From: Micromonospora echinaurantiaca
GTDB lineage: Bacteria; Actinomycetota; Actinomycetes; Mycobacteriales; Micromonosporaceae
Assembly: GCF_900090235.1 (NCBI RefSeq)
Contig: NZ_LT607750.1
Coordinates: 5,075,001-5,139,000, forward strand
Direction of reading: 5' to 3'
Length of the DNA stretch: 64,000 nt
In this document: positions 7,846-15,150 of the stretch, in pieces
How positions within the stretch are numbered: the stretch's first letter is position 1
Layout: each line of letters opens with the position of its first letter
Notes under the pieces: model-generated
Told to the model about the DNA's origin: nothing
The model's database searches: none
Seen by the model: the letters and a program-made list of their open reading frames with translations, nothing else
Translations under genes and position numbers: made by a program

Positions 7846-7915
7846 CGATCTTGCACTTTCGGCCCCCGATTCGCGGGTTACATCCGCTTGTGCCCGGGCA
7901 GCAAGTGCAAGATCG
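7846..7915. repeat. Palindromic intergenic element, 13-bp arms
   Basis: Perfect arms CGATCTTGCACTT (7846-7858) and its complement (7903-7915) flank a 44-bp centre. It sits between two convergent stop codons (7815 and 7923) and could serve as a bidirectional terminator. It resembles short dispersed palindromes I associate with Micromonosporaceae genomes; copy number cannot be checked here. Confidence 0.7.
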
Positions 7916-7922
7916 CGGGGCG

Positions 7923-8687
7923 CTAGCGCGGGGTGGGGGTGAAGCCGTAGGGGAGTTCGAGGCGGTGGCGGGAGAGGAGGTCGGGGTCGGTCAGGAGGTC
8001 GGGGGTGGGGGCGTCGGCGACGATCCGACCGGCGTCCAGGATCACCGAGCGCTCGCAGAGTTCCAGCGCGTACGGCAGGTCGTGGGTGACCATCAGCAGG
8101 GTGACCGGCAGGCCGCGGAGGATCTCGGCCAGCTCCCGTCGGGCGGCCGGGTCGAGGTTCGACGAGGGCTCGTCGAGCACCAGGATCTCCGGGTGCATGG
8201 CGAGCACGGTGGCCACCGCGACCCGGCGGCGCTGGCCGAAGGAGAGGTGGTGCGGGGCCCGGTCCCGGTGCTCGCCCATGCCGACCGCGGCGAGGGCCTC
8301 GTCCACCCGGGCGGCCAGCTCGGCGCCGCGCAGCCCGAGGTTGGCCGGGCCGAACGCCACGTCCTCGGCCACCGTGGGCAGGAAGAGCTGGTCGTCCGGG
8401 TCCTGGAAGACGATCCCCACCCGACGACGCACCTCGGCGAGGGTGGCCCGGTCCTGGCTCACCGCCAGCCCGCCGACGCGCACGCTGCCCTCGGTGGGCG
8501 TCAGGATGCCGTTGAGGTGCAGCACCAGCGTGGTCTTGCCGGCGCCGTTCGGCCCGAGCAGCGCCACCCGCTCGCCGCGCGGCACGGTCAGGTCGACCCC
8601 GTGCAGCGCCACGTGCCCGTCCGGGTACGCGTACCGCACGCCACGGACGTCCAGGCTGGGAGGTGTCGGCTGCACGACACCGATCAT
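7923..8687 (-). CDS. cbiO: CbiO-type ATPase of a Ni/Co ECF transporter
   Basis: 254 residues, a full ABC ATPase. Walker A is GPNGAGKTT (about residue 43), the Q-loop is FQDPDDQLF, the signature is LSFGQRRRVAVA, Walker B is ILVLDEPSSNLD, and the switch His follows (VTHD). The DPDDQLF Q-loop is typical of the A-subunits of energy-coupling-factor transporters. ATP hydrolysis drives uptake through the CbiQ transmembrane subunit. Start ATG 8687 overlaps the cbiQ stop (ATGA), the last junction of the cbiM-N-Q-O operon. Confidence 0.92.
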   Translation of the reverse strand: MIGVVQPTPPSLDVRGVRYAYPDGHVALHGVDLTVPRGERVALLGPNGAGKTTLVLHLNGILTPTEGSVRVGGLAVSQDRATLAEVRRRVGIVFQDPDDQLFLPTVAEDVAFGPANLGLRGAELAARVDEALAAVGMGEHRDRAPHHLSFGQRRRVAVATVLAMHPEILVLDEPSSNLDPAARRELAEILRGLPVTLLMVTHDLPYALELCERSVILDAGRIVADAPTPDLLTDPDLLSRHRLELPYGFTPTPR

Positions 8688-9454
8688 CTCAGCACGACGG
8701 CGGTGGCGGCGACGGCGGCCGCCAGGACCGGCACGGTGGCCGCGACCAGCCACTGCCCGGCCGTCGCCGCACCGGCACCCTGCCACACCGCCGGCATCCG
8801 CCCCGAGTAGCCGCGCGACAGCATCGCCAGGTAGACCCGCTCGCCCCGCTCGAACGCGCGCAGGAAGAGCGCCCCGACGCCGGCCGCGAAGCCGCGCAGC
8901 TGCCAGAGGAAGCGCGGGTCGTCGCCCCGGGAGACCCGGGCCACCCGCATCCGGCGGGCCTCGCCGACCAGCACGTCCAGGTAGCGCAGCATGAACGTCG
9001 CGATCTGGGTGAGGATCTGCGGGCAGTGCAGCCGGTCCAGGCCGACGATCAGGTCCCGGGTGGTGGTGGTCGCGGCCAGCAGCAGCGAGGCGAGCACGCC
9101 CAGGGTGCCCTTGGCGAGGATGTTCCACGCCCCGTACAGGCCGTCCTCGGACAGCCGCAGGCCGAGCAGCTCGACCCGGTCGCCGGCACCGAGGAACGGC
9201 AGCGCGACCGCGAACAGCACGAACGGCAGCTCGATCAGGGCCCGGCTGAGCAGCCAGCCGGGGCCCACCCGGGCCAGCGTCGCCACCACCGCCACCAGCA
9301 GGGCGTACGCGCCGAACGCCCAGAACGCGGTGCGCGGGGTGGCCACCACGGCCAGGGTGAAGACCACCATCGCCACGATCTTGACCTCGGGCGGGAGCCG
9401 GTGCACCGGTGAGCCGGACTCCCGGTACAGCACGTGCGCGTGCCCGGCGCCCAT
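8684..9454 (-). CDS. cbiQ: CbiQ-type transmembrane component of the ECF transporter
   Basis: 256 residues, about six TM helices. The conserved CbiQ/EcfT Ala-Arg-Gly-type coupling motifs appear as the EARRMRVARVSRG and AMLSRGYSGR segments, which contact the ATPases. The start MGAGHAHVLY is placed at ATG 9454 because the protein keeps the family length and the SPVHRLPPEVKI beginning. It links the substrate-binding CbiM/N to the CbiO ATPase. Its end overlaps cbiO by 4 bp. Confidence 0.9.
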   Translation of the reverse strand: MGAGHAHVLYRESGSPVHRLPPEVKIVAMVVFTLAVVATPRTAFWAFGAYALLVAVVATLARVGPGWLLSRALIELPFVLFAVALPFLGAGDRVELLGLRLSEDGLYGAWNILAKGTLGVLASLLLAATTTTRDLIVGLDRLHCPQILTQIATFMLRYLDVLVGEARRMRVARVSRGDDPRFLWQLRGFAAGVGALFLRAFERGERVYLAMLSRGYSGRMPAVWQGAGAATAGQWLVAATVPVLAAAVAATAVVLR

Positions 9455-9468
9455 CGTCGTACCGCCGC

Positions 9469-9897
9469 TCAGCCGGCGGTGCCGGCGCGCTGCCGCCCGT
9501 CGGCGGCCTCGCCCTCGGCGGCGGTCTCGCCCCCGGCGGTGGTGGTCCCGCCTTCGGCGGCGGCCGAACCCCGGCGGCGGACCAGCCAGAAGGCACCGCC
9601 GGCCACGGCGAAGGTGAGCAGCACGCCGACCACCCCGGACAGGCCGGTGGAGAGGAACTCGTTGTCGAGGCCCGAGACGGCGTAGTCGGCCAGCGGGCCG
9701 CCGATCTCGTGCTCCTGCTCCGCCTGCGCGGGGCAGTTGCCGCCGGTGATGTTGTCGTCGGCGTCGAACGTGCAGCCCTCGCGCAGTGACGAGTCCAGCC
9801 CGTCCGGGTGCGACGAGGCGAAGTTGCTCACCACCCCGGCCAGCAGCAGGGCCACCAGCAGCCCACCGACGACGAACCCCCAGGAACGCTTCCTCAC
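9469..9897 (-). CDS. PDGLE/CbiN-like small subunit of the Ni/Co transporter
   Basis: 142 residues with two TM helices (about 7-25 and 84-106) around an extracytoplasmic loop. The loop has the family signature after the first helix, SSHPDGLDSSL (PDGLE-type), and two Cys in EGCTFDADDNITGGNCP. These small subunits pair with CbiM and act in metal loading. The C-terminal tail is long, acidic and Gly/Ala/Thr-rich, beyond the usual family length of about 110. Overlaps cbiM by 4 bp. Confidence 0.85.
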   Translation of the reverse strand: MRKRSWGFVVGGLLVALLLAGVVSNFASSHPDGLDSSLREGCTFDADDNITGGNCPAQAEQEHEIGGPLADYAVSGLDNEFLSTGLSGVVGVLLTFAVAGGAFWLVRRRGSAAAEGGTTTAGGETAAEGEAADGRQRAGTAG

Positions 9898-10595
9898 CGG
9901 ACACCTCCGACGGCCGGAACGGGCGCCGGCGTGGCCGGCTTCAGGGCGCGCAGCGCGTAGACGAGGTCGGGCCGCACCTTGGCGACGGTGACCACCGTGG
10001 TCGCGGTGATCAGGCCCTCGCCGATGCCGATCAGCAGGTGCGCGCCGGCCATCGTGCCGGCCAGGCCGCCCAGGTTGCCGCCCAGGTCGGTGGTGCCGCC
10101 GAGCCAGTACTGGCCGACGAAGCCCATCGCCGCGATCACCACGCTGACCAGGGCGGAGACGAACGCGGTCACGCCGAGGCCGGCCGGGGTGCGTGGCAGC
10201 ACCCGCAGCAGCAGCGCGATCAGCAGGTACGCCGCGGCGGTGCCGAGGACCGCCATGTTGGTGATGTTGAGCCCGAGCATGGCCACCCCGCCGTCACCGA
10301 AGACGAGCGCCTGCACGACCAGCACCACCGCCACGCAGAGCGCGCCGACCCACGGGCCGACCAGCATCGCGGCGAGCGCCCCACCGAGCAGGTGGCCGCT
10401 GACCCCGGCGGTGAAGATCGGGAAGTTGAGCATCTGCACGGCGAAGATGAAGGCGGCGACGAGGCCGGCCATCGGGGCGAGCCGGTCGTCCAGGTCGGCG
10501 CGGCCACGCAGGACGCAGAACGTCATCGCGACCAGCGCCACCGCCGCGAACACCGCGGCGACGGGACCGTCGATGATCCCGTTCGAGATGTGCAT
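9894..10595 (-). CDS. cbiM: CbiM-type S-component for nickel or cobalt
   Basis: 233 residues, six to seven TM helices. The start is fixed at ATG 10595 because family members begin Met-His-Ile, where the free N-terminus and His2 bind the metal (here MHISNGIIDG). The NFPIFTAGVSGHLLGG segment carries the further conserved His. A longer frame to 10622 would bury this N-terminus. It is first gene of the operon cbiM-N-Q-O. The Nur-like operator upstream favours nickel over cobalt, but the protein alone does not decide between them. No cobalamin riboswitch is recognisable in the leader. Confidence 0.9.
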   Translation of the reverse strand: MHISNGIIDGPVAAVFAAVALVAMTFCVLRGRADLDDRLAPMAGLVAAFIFAVQMLNFPIFTAGVSGHLLGGALAAMLVGPWVGALCVAVVLVVQALVFGDGGVAMLGLNITNMAVLGTAAAYLLIALLLRVLPRTPAGLGVTAFVSALVSVVIAAMGFVGQYWLGGTTDLGGNLGGLAGTMAGAHLLIGIGEGLITATTVVTVAKVRPDLVYALRALKPATPAPVPAVGGVR

Positions 10596-10654
10596 CGCCA
10601 GGGTTTCCACGCGACCTCCCACGCGACGGCGGGCCTCTCCACGCCGGCGGGCTC

Positions 10655-10684
10655 AGCCTATTTCCCGTACATCGCTGTTGCCAA
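10655..10684 (-). promoter_or_regulatory. Promoter of the cbiMNQO operon
   Basis: Read on the - strand: -35 TTGGCA (10684-10679), 18-bp spacer, -10 TAGGCT (10660-10655). The -35 lies inside the palindromic operator at 10676-10696, so repressor binding would block RNA polymerase. Expected start near 10648, giving a leader of about 50 nt. Confidence 0.6.
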
Positions 10685-10696
10685 TATCTGGCAACA
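10676..10696. promoter_or_regulatory. Nur-type operator (nickel repressor) before cbiMNQO
   Basis: A perfect palindrome TGTTGCCA-ATATC-TGGCAACA. The streptomycete Nur box is described as TTGC-(2)-N5-(2)-GCAA, and this site has TTGC and GCAA at exactly that spacing. Nur is a Fur-family regulator that represses nickel uptake when nickel is plentiful. No nur gene is in the window, so the regulator itself is inferred. Confidence 0.6.
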
Positions 10697-10891
10697 AGCC
10701 ATGGTCCTGATCACCACCGCCTTCGGGCGCCGACGCTGATCCTCGCCCGGGACGACGCGACGACATCCGCGCTCCGCCTCGGCCCCGCTCGCCGGTCGGG
10801 GGCGAGCCGCTGGGGTGGCTGCGCGACACCGGGCCGGTCGCCACACGTCGCCACCGGCCCGGCCGGCCCGGGCGGCGGTAGGGTCTCAGCC

Positions 10892-11368
10892 ATGACCGCG
10901 CCCGAGCGACTCTCTCCCGGCGACCCCGCGCCCGAGTTCAGCCTCCCCACCGACACCGGGGACACCCTCACCCTGACCGACCTGCGCGGCCGCAAGGTCG
11001 TGCTGTACGCCTACCCGGCGGCGATGACGCCCGGCTGCACCAAGCAGGCCTGCGACTTCCGCGACTCGCTCGCCTCGCTCCAGGCGGCCGGCTACGAGGT
11101 GGTCGGCATCTCCCCCGACAAGCCGGAGAAGCTGGCGAAGTTCCGCGAGCGCGACGCGATCACCTTCCCGCTGGTCTCCGACACCGACAAGAGCGTGCTC
11201 AGCGCGTACGGCGCCTACGGCGAGAAGCAGATGTACGGCCGCACCGTCACCGGCGTGATCCGCTCGACCTTCGTCATCGACGGCGACGGGAAGATCGAGC
11301 GCGCGCTCTACAACGTCAAGGCCACTGGGCACGTCGCCAAGCTGCGCCGGGACCTCGGGCTGGACTGA
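10892..11368 (+). CDS. bcp: Thioredoxin-dependent peroxiredoxin Bcp
   Basis: 158 residues, one AhpC/TSA domain. The peroxidatic Cys49 lies in MTPGCT and a resolving Cys54 follows five residues later (KQACDF), the atypical 2-Cys pattern of BCP/PrxQ enzymes. Reduces H2O2 and organic peroxides with thioredoxin in the cytosol. ATG start at 10892. It is a single gene followed closely by the HNH gene (31 bp). Confidence 0.94.
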   Translation: MTAPERLSPGDPAPEFSLPTDTGDTLTLTDLRGRKVVLYAYPAAMTPGCTKQACDFRDSLASLQAAGYEVVGISPDKPEKLAKFRERDAITFPLVSDTDKSVLSAYGAYGEKQMYGRTVTGVIRSTFVIDGDGKIERALYNVKATGHVAKLRRDLGLD

Positions 11369-11399
11369 GGCTGTCGTACCGGGCCACTACGGTGCGTAC

Positions 11400-12353
11400 G
11401 TGGTCCGGTACAAGTACACCCCCGAGGCGCTCGCCGCCGCGGCGGCCGTCGCGCGCAGCGTCACCGAGGTGATGCGGTTGCTCGGAGTGCGGGTCAGCGG
11501 CGGCTCGCACGCGCACATCAGCCGCCAGCTGAAACGCTTCGGCATCGACACCTCTCACTTCACGGGCGCGCTCAACGGTGCCGGGCGGCGCGAGCGGCGG
11601 ATGACCTCCGCGCAGCTGCTGGTGCGGCTACCGGAGGGGTCCCGGCGCATTCCTGGCAGCCGGTTGAAGTGGGCCCTCGGCACCATCGGCGTGCCCGAGG
11701 AGTGCGAAGAGTGCGGCATCGGGCCGAGGTGGCAGGGCCGGCCACTCGCCCTGCACGTCGACCACGTCAACGGCGACTTCCTCGACAACCGCCCGCCCAA
11801 CCTGCGCCTCCTCTGCCCGAACTGCCATTGCCAGACCGGGACCTACGCCGGGCGGAACCGCCGGTTGCGGGCTGGGAGTCGAGAGGTCAAGGCCGCACCT
11901 CGATCGGCCGGGCAGCGGCGAGTCCGTTCCGGCTCCCAGGCGCACCTTCGAGAGGAGCAGCTTGTCGAGCTCTTCGATCGGGTGGACGCGAAAGAGCTGA
12001 CCATCACGGAAGTCGCCCGCGACCTCGGTTGTTCCCGCGCCCACCTGTATCAGGTGCGTGAACGCTTGCGAGAGGCCGGCCTGGTCGCGCCACGACCCGC
12101 TGTCCAGCCGCCATCCGTGAGGCGGGAACTGGTGCTCAGCCAAGCGCTCGCGCATCCGGAACTCGGACCGAAGCCACTGGCCCGTCTGCTTCGCGAGCTG
12201 CCAGGCGGATGCCATGTCAGTCACGGAACGATCTCGAACATCCTGCGGGAGGAAGGCCTCAACACCGCCGCGGCCAGACGCTCTAGACTCTCGGACGCAG
12301 GCGGGAGTGGCGGAATCGGCAGACGCGCAGGTCTTAGGAACCTGTGTCCGTGA
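11400..12353 (+). CDS. HNH endonuclease-like protein whose frame runs into tRNA-Leu
   Basis: 317 residues from GTG 11400. An N-terminal helical DNA-binding region (about 1-60, TPEALAAAAAVARSVTEVMRLLG) is followed by an HNH module (about 100-160): zinc-type Cys pairs CEEC and CPNC, the LHVDHVNGD core and NLRLLCPNCH. The C-terminal half (about 190-300) carries two HTH-like segments (ITEVARDLGCSRAHLYQVRERL and LARLLRELPGGCHVSHGTISNILR). Likely a nicking or structure-specific nuclease of unknown target. The frame has no stop before tRNA-Leu: the last 17 codons are tRNA sequence and TGA 12351-12353 lies in its variable arm. The natural end may have been lost by a rearrangement at the tRNA, or the overlap is tolerated. 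Confidence 0.7.
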   Translation: MVRYKYTPEALAAAAAVARSVTEVMRLLGVRVSGGSHAHISRQLKRFGIDTSHFTGALNGAGRRERRMTSAQLLVRLPEGSRRIPGSRLKWALGTIGVPEECEECGIGPRWQGRPLALHVDHVNGDFLDNRPPNLRLLCPNCHCQTGTYAGRNRRLRAGSREVKAAPRSAGQRRVRSGSQAHLREEQLVELFDRVDAKELTITEVARDLGCSRAHLYQVRERLREAGLVAPRPAVQPPSVRRELVLSQALAHPELGPKPLARLLRELPGGCHVSHGTISNILREEGLNTAAARRSRLSDAGGSGGIGRRAGLRNLCP

Positions 12354-12387
12354 GGGCGTAGGGGTTCAAGTCCCCTCTCCCGCACCA
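12301..12387 (+). tRNA. tRNA-Leu (anticodon UAG)
   Basis: 87 nt with encoded CCA. Acceptor stem GCGGGAG/CTCCCGC (12301-12307 with 12377-12383). The anticodon stem CAGGT/ACCTG encloses loop CTTAGGA, so the anticodon is TAG at 12335-12337 (reads CUA). The long variable arm after it (class II) and a standard T-loop GTTCAAGTC confirm tRNA-Leu. Its 5' part overlaps the open frame of the HNH gene. Confidence 0.96.
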
Positions 12388-12507
12388 ACGGTGTGGTCGC
12401 GAGCCGGCAGGGCTGTCTCAATCGCGACATCTCTGCCGGTCACGACGTGAACCGGTGCTGTCGGAAGCGTCACGATCGCGGGCTGCCGAACCGCCGTCCG
12501 GGCCAGG

Positions 12508-13053
12508 ATGGCGGGCGTGAGTCTGCGTTTCGTCCTCGACCCCGAGCTGACCCCCGAGCTGCGCGAGCAGATCGTCGCGCTCTGGGTCGAGGTCAGCAAC
12601 GCCGGCGGTGCCGTCGGTTTCGTAGCGCCGGTGACGGCGGCCGAGGTCCGCGCCACCGCCGACCCGACGTTCGCCGGCATCGTGGGCGGCCCGGACCGGC
12701 TGCTGGTCGGCTACGCGGACGAACGGCTGGCCGCAGTGCTGATCTTCAGCGACAACCGGTTCGACCTGAAGGCGCACTGGTGCGTGCTGAAGCGGGTGAT
12801 GGTGCACCCGGGCACCCAGGGCCGCGGGTACGGCGCCGCGCTGATGCGCGAGGCCGAGCGGATCGGCCGCGAGCTGGGCTGGGAGGCGCTGCACGTGACG
12901 CTGCGCGACGGCCTCGGCCTGGACCGCTTCTACCGCGGCCTCGGCTACCGGGAGATCGGGCGGCTGCCCGGCGCGCTACGCGTCGCGCCCGGCGACGACC
13001 GCGACGAGATCCTGATGTGGCTGGACCTCGTCGACCGCCGCGGCGCCGCCTGA
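12508..13053 (+). CDS. GNAT-family N-acetyltransferase
   Basis: 181 residues. The acetyl-CoA-binding motif A is clear: LKRVMVHPGTQGRGYGAALM (about residues 91-110, with the Q/R-x-x-G-x-G/A P-loop QGRGYG). The beta4-beta5 splay and the FYRGLGYREIG motif B near the C-terminus also fit. Transfers an acetyl group from acetyl-CoA to an unknown amine. Single + strand gene; ATG 12508, with GTG 12517 as an alternative. Confidence 0.85.
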   Translation: MAGVSLRFVLDPELTPELREQIVALWVEVSNAGGAVGFVAPVTAAEVRATADPTFAGIVGGPDRLLVGYADERLAAVLIFSDNRFDLKAHWCVLKRVMVHPGTQGRGYGAALMREAERIGRELGWEALHVTLRDGLGLDRFYRGLGYREIGRLPGALRVAPGDDRDEILMWLDLVDRRGAA

Positions 13054-13144
13054 CCAGCCCGGCATCGAGCGGCTGGTCCACCGCCGGCCCGGCCGGATCG
13101 GCGCGGGCGACGGTCAGCTGAGCGCCGGCTCAACCCTCGCCCTC

Positions 13145-13714
13145 TCAGGTCTGCCGGTAAGTGTGCAGGTGCAGGTCGCGGAGCAGGCACACCTCGGCCA
13201 GGTGGTGGATCAGCTCGCGGTTGATGTGCAACACCAGCGCCGCCAGCGGTTGCTCGGCGTACGGTCCCTCCGCCTCCCCGCACGGGCGGGCGAGGCCGGC
13301 CTCACCGAGGGACTCGACCCCGGCCTGCCACGTCGCGTACTCCGCGTCGAGCTGGGCCAGCGCCTCGGTGGCGGTGGCGGCGTACTCGAACGACTGGTAG
13401 TCGGTGGGGGCGCGACCGAAGTGCGCGGCGTTGCGCACGGCGAGCACGCCGACGATCACGTGCCCGAGTCGCCAGGCGATCGTCGTGAACGGCGGCGGGT
13501 CGGGCTGCGGCACCGCGAAGTCGATGGTCATCGCGCCCGATCCGGCCCGCAGCGGAGCGTCGCCGGCGCCGCCGGGGCGCACGCTCCAGCAGCCGGGCAC
13601 CGGCTCCCAGAAGTACTCGTCGTCGGTGAGCCCGTCGAGGCGGTCGCGCAGCTGCCTGGTCCAGTGCCAGGCGAGTTGGTCTCGGAGCAGCGGGTTCCAG
13701 GTCTGGTCGGTCAT
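13145..13714 (-). CDS. DinB-family (YfiT-like) metal-binding protein
   Basis: 189 residues, predicted four-helix DinB fold. Candidate metal ligands are the His in WRLGHVIVG (centre) and in NRELIHHLAEV (C-terminal), in the usual DinB spacing. Family members act as mycothiol- or bacillithiol-dependent transferases or have unknown function. The start is placed at ATG 13714 (MTDQTWNPLL). The frame remains open upstream but would cover the divergent promoter. It is divergent from a WYL regulator, a common arrangement that suggests control by that regulator. Confidence 0.82.
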   Translation of the reverse strand: MTDQTWNPLLRDQLAWHWTRQLRDRLDGLTDDEYFWEPVPGCWSVRPGGAGDAPLRAGSGAMTIDFAVPQPDPPPFTTIAWRLGHVIVGVLAVRNAAHFGRAPTDYQSFEYAATATEALAQLDAEYATWQAGVESLGEAGLARPCGEAEGPYAEQPLAALVLHINRELIHHLAEVCLLRDLHLHTYRQT

Positions 13715-13742
13715 GGACCCAGCCTCCCGCGGATAGCGGACA

Positions 13743-13752
13743 GGAACGTTCC
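13743..13752. promoter_or_regulatory. Palindrome in the DinB/WYL divergent promoter
   Basis: The 10-bp perfect palindrome GGAACGTTCC lies between the divergent starts (13714 and 13776). It is a candidate operator for the YafY-type regulator. No other copy was noticed in the window. Confidence 0.35.
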
Positions 13753-13775
13753 GTGAGCCGTGCGACGATGTGCGC

Positions 13776-14750
13776 GTGACCGTCGAGGGGACCACCGAGC
13801 GGGTGCTGCGGTTGCTGGCCCTGCTGCAGCGGCGGCCGTCCTGGACCGCTGGCGAGCTCGCCGCCGAGCTGGGCGTCACCGACCGTTCGGTGCGCCGCGA
13901 CGTGCAGCGGCTGCGCACGCTCGGCTACCCCGTGCACGCGACGGCGGGCGTCGGTGGTGGCTACCAGCTCGGTGCGGGTACCCGGCTGCCGCCGCTGCTC
14001 CTCGACGACGAGGAGGCCATCGCCACGGCGGTCTCCCTGCGGTTGGCGTCCGGTGGCACGGTCGCCGGGGCGGGCGAGGCGGCACTGCGGGCGCTGGCGA
14101 AGCTCGACCAGGTGATGCCAGCCCGGTTGCGCGCCGAGGTGCGGGCGGTGCACGGGGCCACCGAGACCCTCGTCGGCCCCGGGGTCGAGATCGACGGTGA
14201 GCTGCTGGTGACGCTCGCCCGGGCCTGCCGGGACGCCGTGCGGGTGCGGTTCCGGTACGCCGGCCGCGACGGCGGGGAGCGCGAGCGCACGGTCGAGCCG
14301 GTGCGGATGGTGACCACCGGCCGCCGCTGGTACCTGATGGCCCGGGACGTCGACCGCGACGACTGGCGCACCTTCCGGCTGGACCGGATGCGCGAGGTGG
14401 TGGCGACGACGTGGCGCTTCCGGGCGCGGGAACATCCGGATCCGGTCGCCTACGTGCAGCGGTCCGTCACCGAGGCGCCGTACCGGTATCTCGCCCGGGT
14501 GCGGCTGCACGCCGGGCCCGACCGGGTGCGGGAGCTGGTGCCGCCGCAGGTGGGGCGCGTCGAGGACGATCGCGACGGGTGGTGCGTGCTCGTCGTCGGC
14601 GGGGAGAACCTGGACTGGCTCGCCGCGCAGGTGGCCCGGCTGGGCTACGAGGCGGAGGTGTTGGAGCCGCCGGAGCTGCGGGAGGCCGCTGCCCTGCTCG
14701 CGCGCCGCCTCGCGGCGATGGCCGGGGGCGGCGCGACAGCTAGCCCGTGA
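13776..14750 (+). CDS. YafY-type HTH-WYL transcriptional regulator
   Basis: About 324 residues. The N-terminal winged helix-turn-helix (about 5-58) contains WTAGELAAELGVTDRSVRRDVQRL. A linker with GVGGGYQLGAGTRLPPL follows, then a WYL domain (about 135-220) with the RRWYLMARD core and FRLDRM, and a C-terminal WCX extension (about 230-315). WYL domains sense ligands, often nucleic acid or nucleotide signals. GTG 13776 gives an N-terminus typical of the family; GTG 13770 is equally in frame. Divergent from the DinB-like gene, its probable target. Confidence 0.85.
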   Translation: MTVEGTTERVLRLLALLQRRPSWTAGELAAELGVTDRSVRRDVQRLRTLGYPVHATAGVGGGYQLGAGTRLPPLLLDDEEAIATAVSLRLASGGTVAGAGEAALRALAKLDQVMPARLRAEVRAVHGATETLVGPGVEIDGELLVTLARACRDAVRVRFRYAGRDGGERERTVEPVRMVTTGRRWYLMARDVDRDDWRTFRLDRMREVVATTWRFRAREHPDPVAYVQRSVTEAPYRYLARVRLHAGPDRVRELVPPQVGRVEDDRDGWCVLVVGGENLDWLAAQVARLGYEAEVLEPPELREAAALLARRLAAMAGGGATASP

Positions 14751-15057
14751 CCCGCCGGTCGCGCAGCAGCCGGGCGCAGTTCTCGGTCAGCTGCCGGATC
14801 GGCTCGGCGGCCTCCGGGCGGGTCCGCAGCGCGTCCTCCAGCCGCACCCGCCACAGTCCGGCCTCGACCAGCAGCCGGTCGCCGTCGGTGTTCCAGCGCA
14901 GCCGGTCCCGGGTGTCCCGCAGGGACTGTTCGTAGCCGGGCCCGAGCAGGTCGCCGAGTCCGGCGCCGAGCCGGTCGAGGACGGCGTCGTCGGTCACCGC
15001 CCAGACGAGCACCCGGGCCGCGTCCCACGCCACCCGAGGTTGGTGGATCACCGCCAT
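14740..15057 (-). CDS. Small hypothetical protein
   Basis: 105 residues from ATG 15057 (MAVIHQPRVAWDAARVLV). Acidic and helical, with no TM segment, signal peptide or known motif. Repeated Arg/Leu-rich helices (RLRWNTDGDRLLVEAGLWRVRLEDALR) suggest a soluble helical bundle. The end overlaps the end of the convergent WYL regulator by 11 bp. I do not recognise the family. Confidence 0.5.
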   Translation of the reverse strand: MAVIHQPRVAWDAARVLVWAVTDDAVLDRLGAGLGDLLGPGYEQSLRDTRDRLRWNTDGDRLLVEAGLWRVRLEDALRTRPEAAEPIRQLTENCARLLRDRRVTG

Positions 15058-15150
15058 GTCGACTCCTTCGCCGGTGTGACCGTTTCGGCCATCATCGATC
15101 CGCGCGGGCGCCGCCGGCAAGCCCCTGAACGGCGATGCCGCGACGGCCGG

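Noticed and set aside
7846..7915. Riboswitch or small RNA
   Set aside because: A simple palindrome between convergent stops, with no promoter or conserved core.
10596..10675. Cobalamin riboswitch before cbiM
   Set aside because: I could not find the conserved B12-box; the leader is too short (about 50 nt).
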